Origin: DATAMF01 sp964472565
Lineage (GTDB): Bacteria; Chloroflexota; Anaerolineae; Aggregatilineales; Aggregatilineaceae
Assembly: GCA_964472565.1 (NCBI GenBank)
Contig: CAYYNB010000112.1
Location: 1 to 19,868, forward strand
Length of the DNA stretch: 19,868 bases
Direction: 5' to 3'
Position numbers and translations under genes: made by a program
In this document: positions 1-7,708 of the stretch, in pieces
Numbering within the stretch: position 1 is the stretch's first letter
How the letters are laid out: each line of letters begins with the position of its first letter
The notes under the pieces: model-generated
Told to the model about the DNA's origin: nothing
Database searches by the model: none
The model's input: the letters and a program-made list of their open reading frames with translations, nothing else

Positions 1-24
1 TTTTCTTTACCCCATCCCCCCTTG

Positions 25-45
25 CCCCTTCCCTCAGGGAAGGGG
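25..45. repeat. GC-rich intergenic palindrome, pyrimidine/purine type
   Basis: A perfect 9-bp inverted repeat, CCCCTTCCC at 25-33 and GGGAAGGGG at 37-45, with a 3-base loop. It stands in a C-rich stretch (11-35) that resembles the longer palindrome at 5418-5443, which also has CCCCT-rich left and AGGGG-rich right arms. No T-run follows, so it is not a classical terminator; a dispersed intergenic repeat is the better description. Confidence 0.5.
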
Positions 46-105
46 AGTCAAACCTACAGGCTGTGGGGAATTGTTTTCTTGGATCGGCCTTAAACCTCAT
101 CCCTC

Positions 106-144
106 ACAGGATACAGGGTCTGCCTGTATCCTGTTTCGTTTTTT
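106..144 (+). terminator. Strong rho-independent terminator of an upstream + strand gene
   Basis: A perfect 12-bp stem, ACAGGATACAGG at 106-117 pairing with CCTGTATCCTGT at 123-134, encloses a 5-base loop. It is followed by TTCGTTTTTT (135-144). The T-run lies on the right only, so it terminates transcription coming from left of the window. It therefore separates an unseen upstream gene from the propeller pair that starts at 195. Confidence 0.85.
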
Positions 145-194
145 GGGCCCTGCTGCTATCCTAATTCTGGACCTGTTAAGCGAAGGAGAACGTG

Positions 195-1292
195 ATGCAG
201 CATAAGCGGTTTGTTTTACTGTTGATCCTCTGTTTCCTGCTCACCGCCCCACAGCCACTGGCCGCCCAGGATGACACGCCGGTGCGGGTGATTCCGTTGG
301 ATGGTGCGTATCTTTGCGGCGATCTCTCCGCCGATGGGCAGTACATGGTATTATACGAGAACGGGATTCTTCAGGCCAATATCGTTGATCCCGACCTGCT
401 GCCGCTGCAACTGGTGGATATAACCAGCGGCAGCGTAACACAGTTGCCAGGGTTGACGGATTACGCCGTCGAAGTAGCCTTCAGCCCGGATGGCAACACC
501 GTCGCCGCCTATCAGGGAAACGGTTATATCAATTTATGGGATGTGGAATCGGGTACGGGCCAGCCCATCCAACAAATTCCGGCCCTGCCCTACGGCGGGC
601 AACTGCTTTTTATGCCGGATAACCATACGCTGCTGGTTCAGGCGGCTGGCGATAGGCCGCAACTGCTGGTGTGGGATACCGAAACGGGCGCGATTACTTC
701 GATTCTGACCCGACGTGCAGCCTCCCTGGATGAATACCTGCGCACATATGTGGGGAACGGCGTAACTGATAATGTGAGCATCTTCGCCCTGTCACCAGAC
801 GGACAATCGATTGCCATTGCCAGCAGTCTAAATCAGGTGTGGCTGTGGAGCACCACCAGCGAGGATAAGCGCGTGGTGGTCGAGGCGGGTGACGATAAGC
901 ACGGCTACGGCATTCGCGGGCTGTATTTTACGCCTGATGGCAAACGACTGGTCTATGCGCAGAGTTGGGAAGATGCAATTTATGTGGTGGACCTGGCAAC
1001 GGGTGAAAGAACAGTCACCATGCCCAGCACAACCACAGGAGTATTTGCCCTCTCACACGATGGCACACAGGTCGCCTGGGTGGATCGTGAACAGCAAGCC
1101 CTGTACGTGGTTCCGCTTGATCAACCCGACGAACGCCAGGGAATCGCGCTGCCCGGCGATTACCGCATTCGAGACGAGCCGATGTGCGCTGTCATCGGCT
1201 TCTCCGCCGATGATTCGCAGGTGATCTACAGCGGATTTAGTGCGCCCGACAGCAGACAAACCGGAATCTATGTAATTGATATTGAGGAGTAA
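195..1292 (+). CDS. Exported beta-propeller (WD40/PD40-like) protein, paralogue 1
   Basis: Predicted secreted beta-propeller of 365 residues with no recognised enzymatic motif. A hydrophobic signal peptide (about residues 4-22, ending PLAAQDD) leads into repeated blades marked by SPDGN, MPDNH, SPDGQ, TPDGK and SADDS turns and by LWD or VWD strands. This fits a single propeller of about seven irregular blades; the ligand is unknown. ATG at 195 is preferred to GTG at 192 because AAGGAG at 183-188 sits 6 bases before the ATG and only 3 before the GTG. Three bases after the stop follows a close paralogue, which shares segments such as PDLLPLQLVD and STTTGVFALSHDG. The pair is most likely a two-gene transcript. 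A substrate-binding or sensory role outside the membrane is possible but not shown by the sequence. Confidence 0.8.
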   Translation: MQHKRFVLLLILCFLLTAPQPLAAQDDTPVRVIPLDGAYLCGDLSADGQYMVLYENGILQANIVDPDLLPLQLVDITSGSVTQLPGLTDYAVEVAFSPDGNTVAAYQGNGYINLWDVESGTGQPIQQIPALPYGGQLLFMPDNHTLLVQAAGDRPQLLVWDTETGAITSILTRRAASLDEYLRTYVGNGVTDNVSIFALSPDGQSIAIASSLNQVWLWSTTSEDKRVVVEAGDDKHGYGIRGLYFTPDGKRLVYAQSWEDAIYVVDLATGERTVTMPSTTTGVFALSHDGTQVAWVDREQQALYVVPLDQPDERQGIALPGDYRIRDEPMCAVIGFSADDSQVIYSGFSAPDSRQTGIYVIDIEE

Positions 1293-1295
1293 AAA

Positions 1296-2408
1296 ATGCG
1301 ACGACGTATCATTTTTTTGACTGCGCTGGTTTCCGCCTTTATCACGGTGCCATTCAGCGCAATGGCCCAGAGATCATCGGTGCGGGTGATTCCGCTGAAC
1401 GGTCATTTTCTCTGCGGCGGCATCTCGCCGGATGGTCAAAGCGTGGTGCTGTATGAAAATGGTATTGTGCAGAACGATGAAGTCATCCCCGACCTGCTGC
1501 CGCTGCAACTGGTCGATGTCGAAAGCGGCAATGTGACGCTGCTGCAAGGGCCGACTGATTATGTGTCCAGCTCGGCCTTTAACCCCGATGGAAACAGGCT
1601 GGCGACCTATCACAGCAACGGCTATATCTACCTGTGGGATGTGGGAAAAAGCACGATCTTTGATACAGGTGCCAATACACAGCCCGTTAAACAGATTCCC
1701 GCGCTGCCCGGCAGTAGTTATATCCAGTTTATGCCCGATGGCCGGACCCTGATTAACCGGGCCGCTGGCACGCTGCCGCAATTTTTGCTGTGGGATACTG
1801 AAACGGGCGTAATCACCTCGCTTCTGGCCCAGCGCGAAGCCTCATTTGGGGAATACAAACAGAAATATCTGGCGGAAGGCATGCCCGATAGTGCCGCCAG
1901 CTTCGCGGTGTCGCCGGATGGAAAATCGATTGTCATCGGCAGTTTTTACGACGATGTGTGGCTGTGGAGCACCACCAACGAGGATAAGCGCGCGGTGTGG
2001 GATGCGGATGTCGATAAGCCGAAACTCTCGATCCGGGGAATCTATTTTATGCCCGACGGCAAACATGTGGTTTATGCCCAGCGTGAGGAAGAAGCGATTT
2101 ACGTGCTGGACCTGGAGACGGGCACACAAACGGCCACCATACCGAGCACCACAACGGGCGTGTTTGCCCTGTCACACGATGGGCAGCAGGTCGCCTGGGT
2201 CGATCGTGGGCAGCAAGCGCTGTACGTGGCCCGGATTGACCAACCCAACGAACCGCGTGTGATCCCCCTGCCCGCTGATTACAGCATCCGCGAACTGCCG
2301 ACATGTTCAGTCATCGGCTTCACGGCAGATGATACGCAGGTGGTATTCAGTGGCTTCGATGCCATCGACAGCGGGCAATCGGCGCTGTATGTGATCGACG
2401 TGCCCTAA
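1296..2408 (+). CDS. Exported beta-propeller (WD40/PD40-like) protein, paralogue 2
   Basis: Second copy of the tandem pair, 370 residues. It has its own signal peptide (about residues 3-24, ending FSAMAQR) and the same blade order as paralogue 1 (SPDGQ, NPDGN, MPDGR, SPDGK, MPDGK, SHDGQ, TADDT). It carries a short insertion after the first clear LWDV strand (about residues 118-127) that paralogue 1 lacks. Near-identical DNA persists in places, for example around 838-872 and 1958-1992, which suggests a fairly recent duplication or continuing gene conversion. GAGGAG at 1284-1289, inside the end of the first gene, lies 6 bases before the ATG, so the two are translationally close. Function unknown; exported propeller is the safe call. 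Confidence 0.8.
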   Translation: MRRRIIFLTALVSAFITVPFSAMAQRSSVRVIPLNGHFLCGGISPDGQSVVLYENGIVQNDEVIPDLLPLQLVDVESGNVTLLQGPTDYVSSSAFNPDGNRLATYHSNGYIYLWDVGKSTIFDTGANTQPVKQIPALPGSSYIQFMPDGRTLINRAAGTLPQFLLWDTETGVITSLLAQREASFGEYKQKYLAEGMPDSAASFAVSPDGKSIVIGSFYDDVWLWSTTNEDKRAVWDADVDKPKLSIRGIYFMPDGKHVVYAQREEEAIYVLDLETGTQTATIPSTTTGVFALSHDGQQVAWVDRGQQALYVARIDQPNEPRVIPLPADYSIRELPTCSVIGFTADDTQVVFSGFDAIDSGQSALYVIDVP

Positions 2409-2417
2409 AAAGGGAAA

Positions 2418-2451
2418 TTTGTAGGGGCGATTCATGAATCACCCCTACAAA
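2418..2451. repeat. GTAGGGGC-type palindrome between convergent genes
   Basis: Two 17-base arms (2418-2434 and 2435-2451) pair with one mismatch (C2427 opposite A2441), giving a near-perfect palindrome centred on TTCATGAA. The outer part is TTTGTAGGGG/CCCCTACAAA. It lies in the 51-bp gap between the convergent ends of the + gene at 1296-2408 and the - gene at 2460-4639, where it could end transcription from both sides. Related units stand at 12256-12277 and 18985-19006. Confidence 0.75.
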
Positions 2452-2459
2452 CCTGTTTA

Positions 2460-4639
2460 TTACAGCGGCTCGACCCAGTAAGCGCTGCCCTGCGCTTCCG
2501 CCGTCCAGCCGATCATACCGCNNNNNNNNNNNNNNNNNNNNNNNNNNNNNNNNNNNNNNNNNNNNNNNNNNNNNNNNNNNNNNNNNNNNNNNNNNNNNNN
2601 NNNNNNNNNNNNNNNNNNNNNCCTTCCGCCGTCCAGCCGACCATGCCGTTATAGTTCACGCGCCAATACGTCCAGCCTTCAACGCCGCACTGTGGACCAC
2701 TGAGCACCGCAAAGACGCCGCCGCCGGGAATCTGGCCGACGGCTGCCGCGCTCGAACTGGGCGAGACGCGCAGCGTATTGGGTGAGCCGGGCGTCACCTG
2801 CCCCTGAATGCCGGGATACAGGCGCGGCGTCGGGCTGTTGGGGCAGCCAAACGGCGACACCCAATATTCCGATCCCTGCCCTTCGGCGGTCCAGCCAACC
2901 AGCCCGCCGTAGCTCACCTGCCACCAGTAACGGCCATCGCCGCCACACTGCGGACCGCTGAGCACATTGAAAAATCCGCCGCCGGGGATGCGCCCAAGCA
3001 CCAGACTACCGCTGCCGGTTCCCGGTGCAGAGCGGATCACATTCGGCAGACCGTAGAGCACAAACGCTGTCGTGCCGGGAGTCAGGCGCGGAGTCGGGCT
3101 GCATACGGATGGCGGAGTCCCGGTATAGGGCTGCAACCAGTACACACCGGCCTGACCTTCGGGCGTCCAGCCGACCACACCGTTATAATTCACCTGCCAC
3201 CAGTAGCGGCCTTCGTAGTCACAGGCCGGGCCTTGAATGACCGTAAAGACGCCGCCCGCCGGGACCTGCCCCAAAATCAGGCTGTCCGCGCCGCGCCGGG
3301 GTAAGGATCGCAGCAGATTCGGCAGACCGGGCGTCACCTGGCCCTGCGCGCCCGCCACCAAACGCGGCGTCATGGTGCAGTAGGCCGGATAACTACCGCC
3401 CCCGCCACCCATCCCGGTTGCACTGGGAGCCGCATCCGGCGCAGCCAGCGCGACTTCCGCCGCCGCAATATCTGCCGAGACTTCTTCCACCGAGGGCAAG
3501 CGCCACGCCGCCGGACCCCAGACCACCGCGACTTTTTCGCCCGTACCGATCCCTTCGGTGCCGGGAACCGCCATGTTCTGACCGGCGGACCAGATATACA
3601 CCGCATCCGTGCCGACATACGCCACGATCTGACCGTCCGGCGAGAAGGTGAGAGTCGCCTCACCGCCGCTCACGGGGATTTCTGCCGAAGTTGCGTTATC
3701 CGGCGTGACCACCGTCCAGGTGGTGATCAGGTTGCCGTCGGGATCGGTGGCTGCGGTGGGGATCACTGTGGCGGTAGCGCTGGCCGAACCACCCTGGAAC
3801 TCCACCGCGCCGGGCAGGTCTTCGAGGTCGGTGCCGTTGAAGATGCGGCCCTTGCCCGACGGATAAAGCAGCACAACGACACTCTGCCCGCCGAAATCGC
3901 CCCAGTTGAAGTCAGAGACAAATTCGGTGGTGGTGCTGCCCGCGACGATCTGGGCCGTGAGCGTCCCATCGGGCGCGTAGAGGTAGAGCGTCTCCTCAAA
4001 ATCGCCGGAGGTTTCATTGTGGGATGCATTGGTGAGCGCGATGCCGCCCGGTCCCCATTTCACCTCGTGGACCGGAATCCACCCCGCGTCCGCGTAGGGG
4101 CTGGGCAGGTTGGGCACGATCACCGTGCTGGTGTTGGTTGTCAGATCGTAGACCACCAGCCGGTAGGCCCAATCGGGCAAACCGACTTCGCTCCAGACGA
4201 GTTTGGTGCCGTCCGGCGACCAGCTCGGATTGCCGCGCATGATGGCGGTATCGTCCACGCCATCGATCATAAAACTCGCCCCGGCGGGCTGGTCCGCGAC
4301 CAGACTCACTGCGCCACTGGCGATGTCGAGCAGTTCAATGTTGCTGGGTGTGAGGCCTATCACGGGCTTACCGGCGGTCACGGCATCCACCGTGATCTGC
4401 GCCCACGAGTTATAGGCGATACGCAGTCCGTCCGGTGACAGCACAGGCCAGTCGTTGTAGCCCCAATGAGTGATTTGCTGCAACACGCCTTCCGGCGTCC
4501 AGGCCCAAAAATCGCCGCTGCGCAGGATGATCAGCGGTGCATTGGCGGGCTGCTGCGCGCCGGCTGCCGGAAGATGCACAATACCGGTGAGAATAACGAG
4601 AATGACCAATCCAAGGGTCATCCATTGGCTGCGGTTCAT
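2460..4639 (-). CDS. Exported TolB-like propeller protein with C-terminal SH3b repeats, interrupted by an assembly gap
   Basis: Reading from 4639: a signal peptide (about residues 8-28, ending AAGAQ); a propeller part to about residue 390 with SPDG turns (LSPDGLRIAY, WSPDGTKLVW, FSPDGQIVAYV); a Gly-rich linker (about 407-415, GMGGGGG); then bacterial SH3-like repeats of about 86-91 residues beginning near 419, 510 and 596. Each repeat contains PTPRL or MTPRL, a PN.(I/L)R(S/V) segment, GQ(I/V)P.GG.F and (Y/W)W.V.Y.G.VGWT. A 100-N gap follows the third GWTAE. Beyond it the sequence resumes in the next frame with GMIGWTAE and ends at YWVEPL and a TAA at 2460-2462. I take that as the true C-terminus of a fourth repeat. 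The start is supported by GGGAGG about 8 bases upstream. The likely location is the cell surface, with SH3b units binding wall or glycan; the role is unproven. Confidence 0.75.
2522..2621. other. Scaffold gap of exactly 100 N inside SH3b repeats
   Basis: One hundred N replace sequence in the - strand gene at 2460-4639. Both flanks encode the same repeat motif (GWTAE) with different bases, so they are distinct repeat copies rather than one copy read twice. The coding frames on the two sides differ by one base for a length of 100, so 100 is a placeholder. The real length should leave remainder 2 on division by 3, and one missing repeat would need about 225-240 bases. Confidence 0.9.
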
Positions 4640-4948
4640 ACAGGAATCCCTCCCCGTTGCTCATGCCCCCATGAAAACGCGGCTCCCTTTTCCGTATAAT
4701 AGGACAGCGTTCAACCCTAAAAAGTTTCGTTTTTTACAACTATTTACTATTTGGGCATTATGCTAGATCAGCCTCACCTCTTATCCCCTGCCCCACATGG
4801 GTAAACAAACGGTAGTTACAACATTTTTGTTCGGCGACCACATCAAGCATTTACGTCCGGGTTTCAGATGATATGAATTGACAAAAAAACAAAATCCATC
4901 GTATATTTTCAAACATAGGCAATTCCACATATTTAAGGGGAAGACAAA
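4640..4948. other. Divergent 309-bp intergenic region, AT-rich
   Basis: This region separates the start of the - strand SH3b protein from the start of the + strand small gene. I see no gene in it. It contains a TATAAT at 4695-4700 on the + strand, which also reads TATTAT on the - strand (4701-4696) about 57 bases before the - strand start. No good -35 box accompanies either reading. The only well-formed promoter is the one at 4878-4907. The region is markedly richer in A and T than the flanking genes. Confidence 0.5.
4878..4907 (+). promoter_or_regulatory. Sigma-70-type promoter for the 127-residue gene
   Basis: TTGACA at 4878-4883 is a perfect -35 box. TATATT at 4902-4907 is a good -10 box after an 18-base spacer made of an A-rich run. 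Transcription would begin near 4914, giving a leader of about 35 bases that contains AAGGGG at 4935-4940 before the ATG at 4949. Confidence 0.65.
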
Positions 4949-5332
4949 ATGTCCTACACTTTAAACTACTCACGTGGTGAACCCTATTTCATCGTCACAG
5001 TCAACTCCGACTATTCGGTGGATGATCTTGATTCACTTATTTCGGATGTGAGAAATCTACTCGATAAATCGCCTATACCATTGTTTTATATCAGCGATAT
5101 AAGTAAGCACACCCCAAGCTTTGATGATATCGTACAAACGGTTAACATGTTGGCTCGCGGCGAAGACGCGATCCTTATGCATCCCAACATAAAAGAGCAC
5201 CTTCTTGTGCCCGGCCCAAACTATATAGGGGCTTCAAGCACTCTAGGACTAGATAGCCCAACATTTGGCAATATTAAGAGCATCATATTTACGGGCCTTG
5301 ACGAGGCCATCAAATACGCCAAACAGTCGTAA
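4949..5332 (+). CDS. Small conserved-looking protein of unknown function, possibly STAS/SpoIIAA-like
   Basis: A soluble protein of 127 residues without signal peptide or membrane segment. The pattern is an N-terminal beta hairpin (about residues 3-18), an amphipathic helix (24-38, DDLDSLISDVRNLLD), a strand (43-50, IPLFYISDI), a helix with acidic residues (56-70), then DAILMHPNIKEHLL and a C-terminal helix (115-126). Alternation of this kind with a central P(I/L).(L/F)(Y/I) strand resembles the small STAS or SpoIIAA-like proteins common in Chloroflexota, but I cannot confirm the family. The gene stands alone between a divergent and a convergent neighbour, has its own promoter and a good ribosome binding site, and is visibly more AT-rich than the rest of the window. 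That could mean a different history or weaker codon selection. Confidence 0.75.
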   Translation: MSYTLNYSRGEPYFIVTVNSDYSVDDLDSLISDVRNLLDKSPIPLFYISDISKHTPSFDDIVQTVNMLARGEDAILMHPNIKEHLLVPGPNYIGASSTLGLDSPTFGNIKSIIFTGLDEAIKYAKQS

Positions 5333-5417
5333 CAACCAGATACCCCCCAATATAAATGACTGACGTTACACACAACCATCATTTTCAGTCCTTACCCCTC
5401 CAACCTACGGTCGGCAT

Positions 5418-5443
5418 CCCCTCTCCAACCGGTTGGAGAGGGG
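5418..5443. repeat. Perfect 26-bp palindrome between convergent genes
   Basis: CCCCTCTCCAACC at 5418-5430 is followed directly by its exact reverse complement at 5431-5443, with no spacer. A partial unit, CCCCTCCAACC, stands just upstream at 5396-5406, and a G-rich tail follows at 5444-5456. It lies in the 158-bp gap between the + gene ending at 5332 and moaC ending at 5491. The pyrimidine-rich left arm recalls the repeat at 25-45. The rest of this gap contains no gene that I can see. Confidence 0.75.
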
Positions 5444-5490
5444 CCAGGGGGTGAGGCCAGTCGAACAAGATCAACTAGCATAAGGGTCTA

Positions 5491-5949
5491 TTAGCTTGTG
5501 TGATGCTCATCGTAACTGACTCCCTGATAGTGATAATCCCCACTTTTGCCGCCCTTCTTCGACAGCAGGCGCACATGCAAAATTTCCAGCGCGTGGGTGT
5601 GCGGCTTGAGCATATCATACAGCGTGAGTGCGGTCAGGCTGGCGGCGGTCAGCGCTTCCATTTCGACGCCCGTCACCGCGACAGTTTTTACCAGCGATTG
5701 GATGCGCACGCCCGTTTCTTCAAAGGTATAGGTGATCTCGACATTGGTCAGCGGCAGCGGGTGGCACAGCGGGATCACGTCCGGGGTATGTTTCGCGCCC
5801 ATGATGCCCGCCACACGCCCGATCTCCAGCGCGTCGCCTTTTTCCAGGCGGCGTTCGCGCAGCAGCACTTGTACTTCGGGCGGCATGCTGATAAACGCCT
5901 CCGCGACGGCTTCGCGCAGCGTGGCGGTTTTCGCCGTAACATCTTTCAT
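5491..5949 (-). CDS. moaC: Cyclic pyranopterin monophosphate synthase MoaC
   Basis: MoaC converts the 3',8-cyclo-dihydro-GTP made by MoaA into cyclic pyranopterin monophosphate, completing the first stage of molybdenum cofactor synthesis in the cytoplasm. The 152 residues carry the family signatures: KGDALEIGRVAGIMGAKHT, IPLCHPL (His63), GVEMEALTAAS, LYDMLK (Asp112, Lys115) and KKGGKSG. Lys53 in GAKHT matches the conserved active-site lysine. The protein begins at the MVDVSAK-like segment (here MKDVTAK), so it lacks the roughly 14-residue N-terminal extension of the E. coli protein. The start is still secure: ATG at 5949-5947 overlaps the moaE stop as ATGA, and GGGAGG lies 9 bases upstream. 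It is the last gene of the moa operon. Confidence 0.95.
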   Translation of the reverse strand: MKDVTAKTATLREAVAEAFISMPPEVQVLLRERRLEKGDALEIGRVAGIMGAKHTPDVIPLCHPLPLTNVEITYTFEETGVRIQSLVKTVAVTGVEMEALTAASLTALTLYDMLKPHTHALEILHVRLLSKKGGKSGDYHYQGVSYDEHHTS

Positions 5950-6380
5950 CCTGAATTTCCTCCCGACTGAAGCGGCGTGCCATCCAGATAACGGCTTGCG
6001 CCATCGGTGTAATGTTCCTCTTTCCAGATCGGCGCGCGGCGTTTGAGTTCGTCTATTGCATAGCGTGACGCCTCATACGCGGCGGCCCGATGCCCGCCCC
6101 GCACCACGATCTGCACGCTCGGTTCGCCCAATTCCAGCCTGCCGATCCGGTGCTGGATACGACAGCGGCGGACCTCAAAACGGGCCAGCACTTCCTGCTC
6201 GATCTCGCGCAGCACTTTTTCGGCCAGGCTGACATGCGCTTCATACGTCATGCCGCCCACCGGACGATTATCGTTTTCGTCGCGCACTGTGCCCACAAAA
6301 ATCACCAGTGCGCCGCTGCTCACATCTTCGGTTTCGCGCAGCAGCGGATCAAGCGCTAACGGGGATTCCGTCACCCACAC
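5946..6380 (-). CDS. moaE: Molybdopterin synthase catalytic subunit MoaE
   Basis: MoaE is the large subunit of molybdopterin synthase. With thiocarboxylated MoaD it inserts the two dithiolene sulfurs into cyclic pyranopterin monophosphate. Visible signatures are SGALVIFVGTVRDEND, MTYEAH, IQHRIGRLELGE, VVRGGHRAAAYEA, AIDELK and PIWKEEHY, which holds the active-site lysine. I chose GTG at 6380-6378 (144 residues, near the usual 150) because GGAGGG at 6393-6388 stands 7 bases before it. The upstream GTG at 6395 would have no ribosome binding site and would overlap moaD by 11 bases. The initiation site is less certain than the function. The stop overlaps the moaC start. Confidence 0.93.
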   Translation of the reverse strand: MWVTESPLALDPLLRETEDVSSGALVIFVGTVRDENDNRPVGGMTYEAHVSLAEKVLREIEQEVLARFEVRRCRIQHRIGRLELGEPSVQIVVRGGHRAAAYEASRYAIDELKRRAPIWKEEHYTDGASRYLDGTPLQSGGNSG

Positions 6381-6384
6381 CGGC

Positions 6385-6636
6385 CTACCCTCCACTCACC
6401 GGCGGCAGCACCGCCGCCTCGTCGCCATCGTGCAGCACATAATCCGGCGAAACAATTTCATCGTTGACCACATAGGCGACAGTGGACAGGCGCGGCTGCA
6501 ACACGGGATACCGTTCGCGCAGCACCTCGGCCAGTTCGCCCACCGTTAACCCCTCCTGCGGGATGTCGAGCGTCTGGAATTTTGCCCCGACATCCTGTTT
6601 CAGCCCGCCATAAAAAACAACCTGGATACGCACCAT
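6385..6636 (-). CDS. moaD: Molybdopterin synthase sulfur carrier subunit MoaD
   Basis: A ubiquitin-like sulfur carrier of 83 residues, within the family's normal size. It has the beta-grasp pattern (VRIQVVFYGGLKQDVG at the start, TVGELAEVL helix, AYVVNDEIV, LHDGDEAAVLPPVSGG at the end). The C-terminal Gly-Gly is the site that is adenylated and converted to thiocarboxylate, normally by MoeB, which is not in this window. Its ATG (6636-6634) overlaps the moaA stop by one base as TAATG, so translation is probably coupled. The G-run at 6644-6639 is close and only a poor ribosome binding site, which supports coupling. MoaE follows directly, as expected for the partner subunit. Confidence 0.93.
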   Translation of the reverse strand: MVRIQVVFYGGLKQDVGAKFQTLDIPQEGLTVGELAEVLRERYPVLQPRLSTVAYVVNDEIVSPDYVLHDGDEAAVLPPVSGG

Positions 6637-7643
6637 TACCCCCCGATATGATACATCTCAACCTTTTTTTCGACGGATTCCGTTAACGATGTGCGCATCT
6701 CGGAATAGCGATCAGTCCGTTTCGACCAGATGCCGCGTACAATGGCTTCCAACTCATCATCCGTCGCCCCAGCACGCAGCGGCCCGCGCAGATCGGTTCC
6801 CGTCACGGCGAACAGGCAGGTGTACAGGCTCCCCGCCGCCGAAAGCCGAAGCCGTGTACAGTCGCCGCAAAATGGCCGCGTGACCGATGCGATCACGCCG
6901 ATCTCGCCGCCGCCGTCCTGGTAACGGTAGCGCCGCGCGACCTCGCCAGGATAATTCGGGGCAATGGGTTCCAGCGGCAGCACAGCGTGAATCCGTTCCA
7001 TAATTTCCTGCGCCGGGACCACCTGTTCCATCCGCCAGCCGTTTTTCGTGCCAACATCCATATATTCGATGAAGCGCACAATAAACCCGCGATCCTTCGC
7101 CCAGCGCGCCAGATCAACCACCGTCTGATCATTCACCCCACGCTGCACCACCGTATTGATTTTCAGCGGGCCGAACCCGGCGCGTTCTGCCGCATCGATC
7201 CCCTTCAGCACGTCCCGCACATCGGCTTTGCCGCCGTTCATACGCCGGAACACGTCCTGATCCAGGCTGTCGAGGCTGACCGTCAGGCGGTTGAGTCCCG
7301 CATCCCGCAGGCGTTGGGCTTTCTGCGGCAGCAGATAACCGTTAGTGGTCATCGCCCTATCCTGCACGCCATCCACCCCCGCCAACATGGACACCAAAAC
7401 CTCAATCTGCTGGCGAACCAATGGCTCACCCCCGGTCAGACGGATTTTTTGCGCGCCCAGGCGCACCATCACCGCCGCGATCCGCGTGAGTTCCTCAAAC
7501 GTGAGCAGATCGCTTTTGGGCAAAAACTGGTAGCGTTCTCCGAAAATCTCAGCAGGCATGCAGTACGTACAGCGGAAATTGCAGCGATCAGTGACCGAAA
7601 TACGGAGGTCACGAAACGGGCGGTGCAGCGCATCAGCTAGCAT
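6636..7643 (-). CDS. moaA: GTP 3',8-cyclase MoaA (radical SAM)
   Basis: MoaA is the radical SAM enzyme that rearranges GTP to 3',8-cyclo-dihydro-GTP, the first committed step of molybdenum cofactor synthesis. The N-terminal cluster motif CNFRCTYC gives Cys21, Cys25 and Cys28. The SAM-binding RLTGGEPLVR follows at 68-77 and VSLDSLD at 122-128. The C-terminal second [4Fe-4S] site is CGDC plus a later Cys (259, 262, 276), within RPFCGDCTRLRLSAAGSLYT. The essential C-terminal Gly-Gly is present (HIGG, 332-335). The length of 335 is typical. The start ATG at 7643-7641 has no evident Shine-Dalgarno; the first residues before FRDLRISVTDRC align with the usual beginning, so the start is reasonable. 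It is the first gene of moaA-moaD-moaE-moaC, 65 bp after azlD. Confidence 0.96.
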   Translation of the reverse strand: MLADALHRPFRDLRISVTDRCNFRCTYCMPAEIFGERYQFLPKSDLLTFEELTRIAAVMVRLGAQKIRLTGGEPLVRQQIEVLVSMLAGVDGVQDRAMTTNGYLLPQKAQRLRDAGLNRLTVSLDSLDQDVFRRMNGGKADVRDVLKGIDAAERAGFGPLKINTVVQRGVNDQTVVDLARWAKDRGFIVRFIEYMDVGTKNGWRMEQVVPAQEIMERIHAVLPLEPIAPNYPGEVARRYRYQDGGGEIGVIASVTRPFCGDCTRLRLSAAGSLYTCLFAVTGTDLRGPLRAGATDDELEAIVRGIWSKRTDRYSEMRTSLTESVEKKVEMYHIGG

Positions 7644-7675
7644 AGCGGTCCATTATTTTATTCATCATCATAAAT

Positions 7676-7681
7676 ATTATA
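7676..7681 (-). promoter_or_regulatory. -10 box of a likely moa operon promoter
   Basis: On the - strand, TATAAT occupies 7681-7676 in the 65-bp gap between azlD and moaA, so transcription could start near 7669 with a leader of about 26 bases. The -35 region (TACGAA at 17-base spacing) is poor, so activation or a weak promoter is possible. Read-through from azlD cannot be excluded. Confidence 0.4.
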
Positions 7682-7708
7682 CTGAAACCGCCGCCAAATT
7701 CGTATAAT

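Noticed and set aside
2418..2451. Palindromes as a CRISPR array or transposon ends
   Set aside because: The units are single, far apart and without regular spacers. No transposase or target-site duplication is visible.
4695..4700. TATAAT on the + strand as a promoter for the gene at 4949
   Set aside because: No -35 box is present at the right distance, and a much better promoter lies at 4878-4907.
6987..7640. A 217-codon + strand frame opposite moaA
   Set aside because: It overlaps a gene with complete MoaA signatures and shows no domain of its own.
5491..7643. A complete molybdenum cofactor locus
   Set aside because: Only moaA, moaD, moaE and moaC are present; no mogA/moaB, moeA, mobA or moeB homologue occurs in the window.
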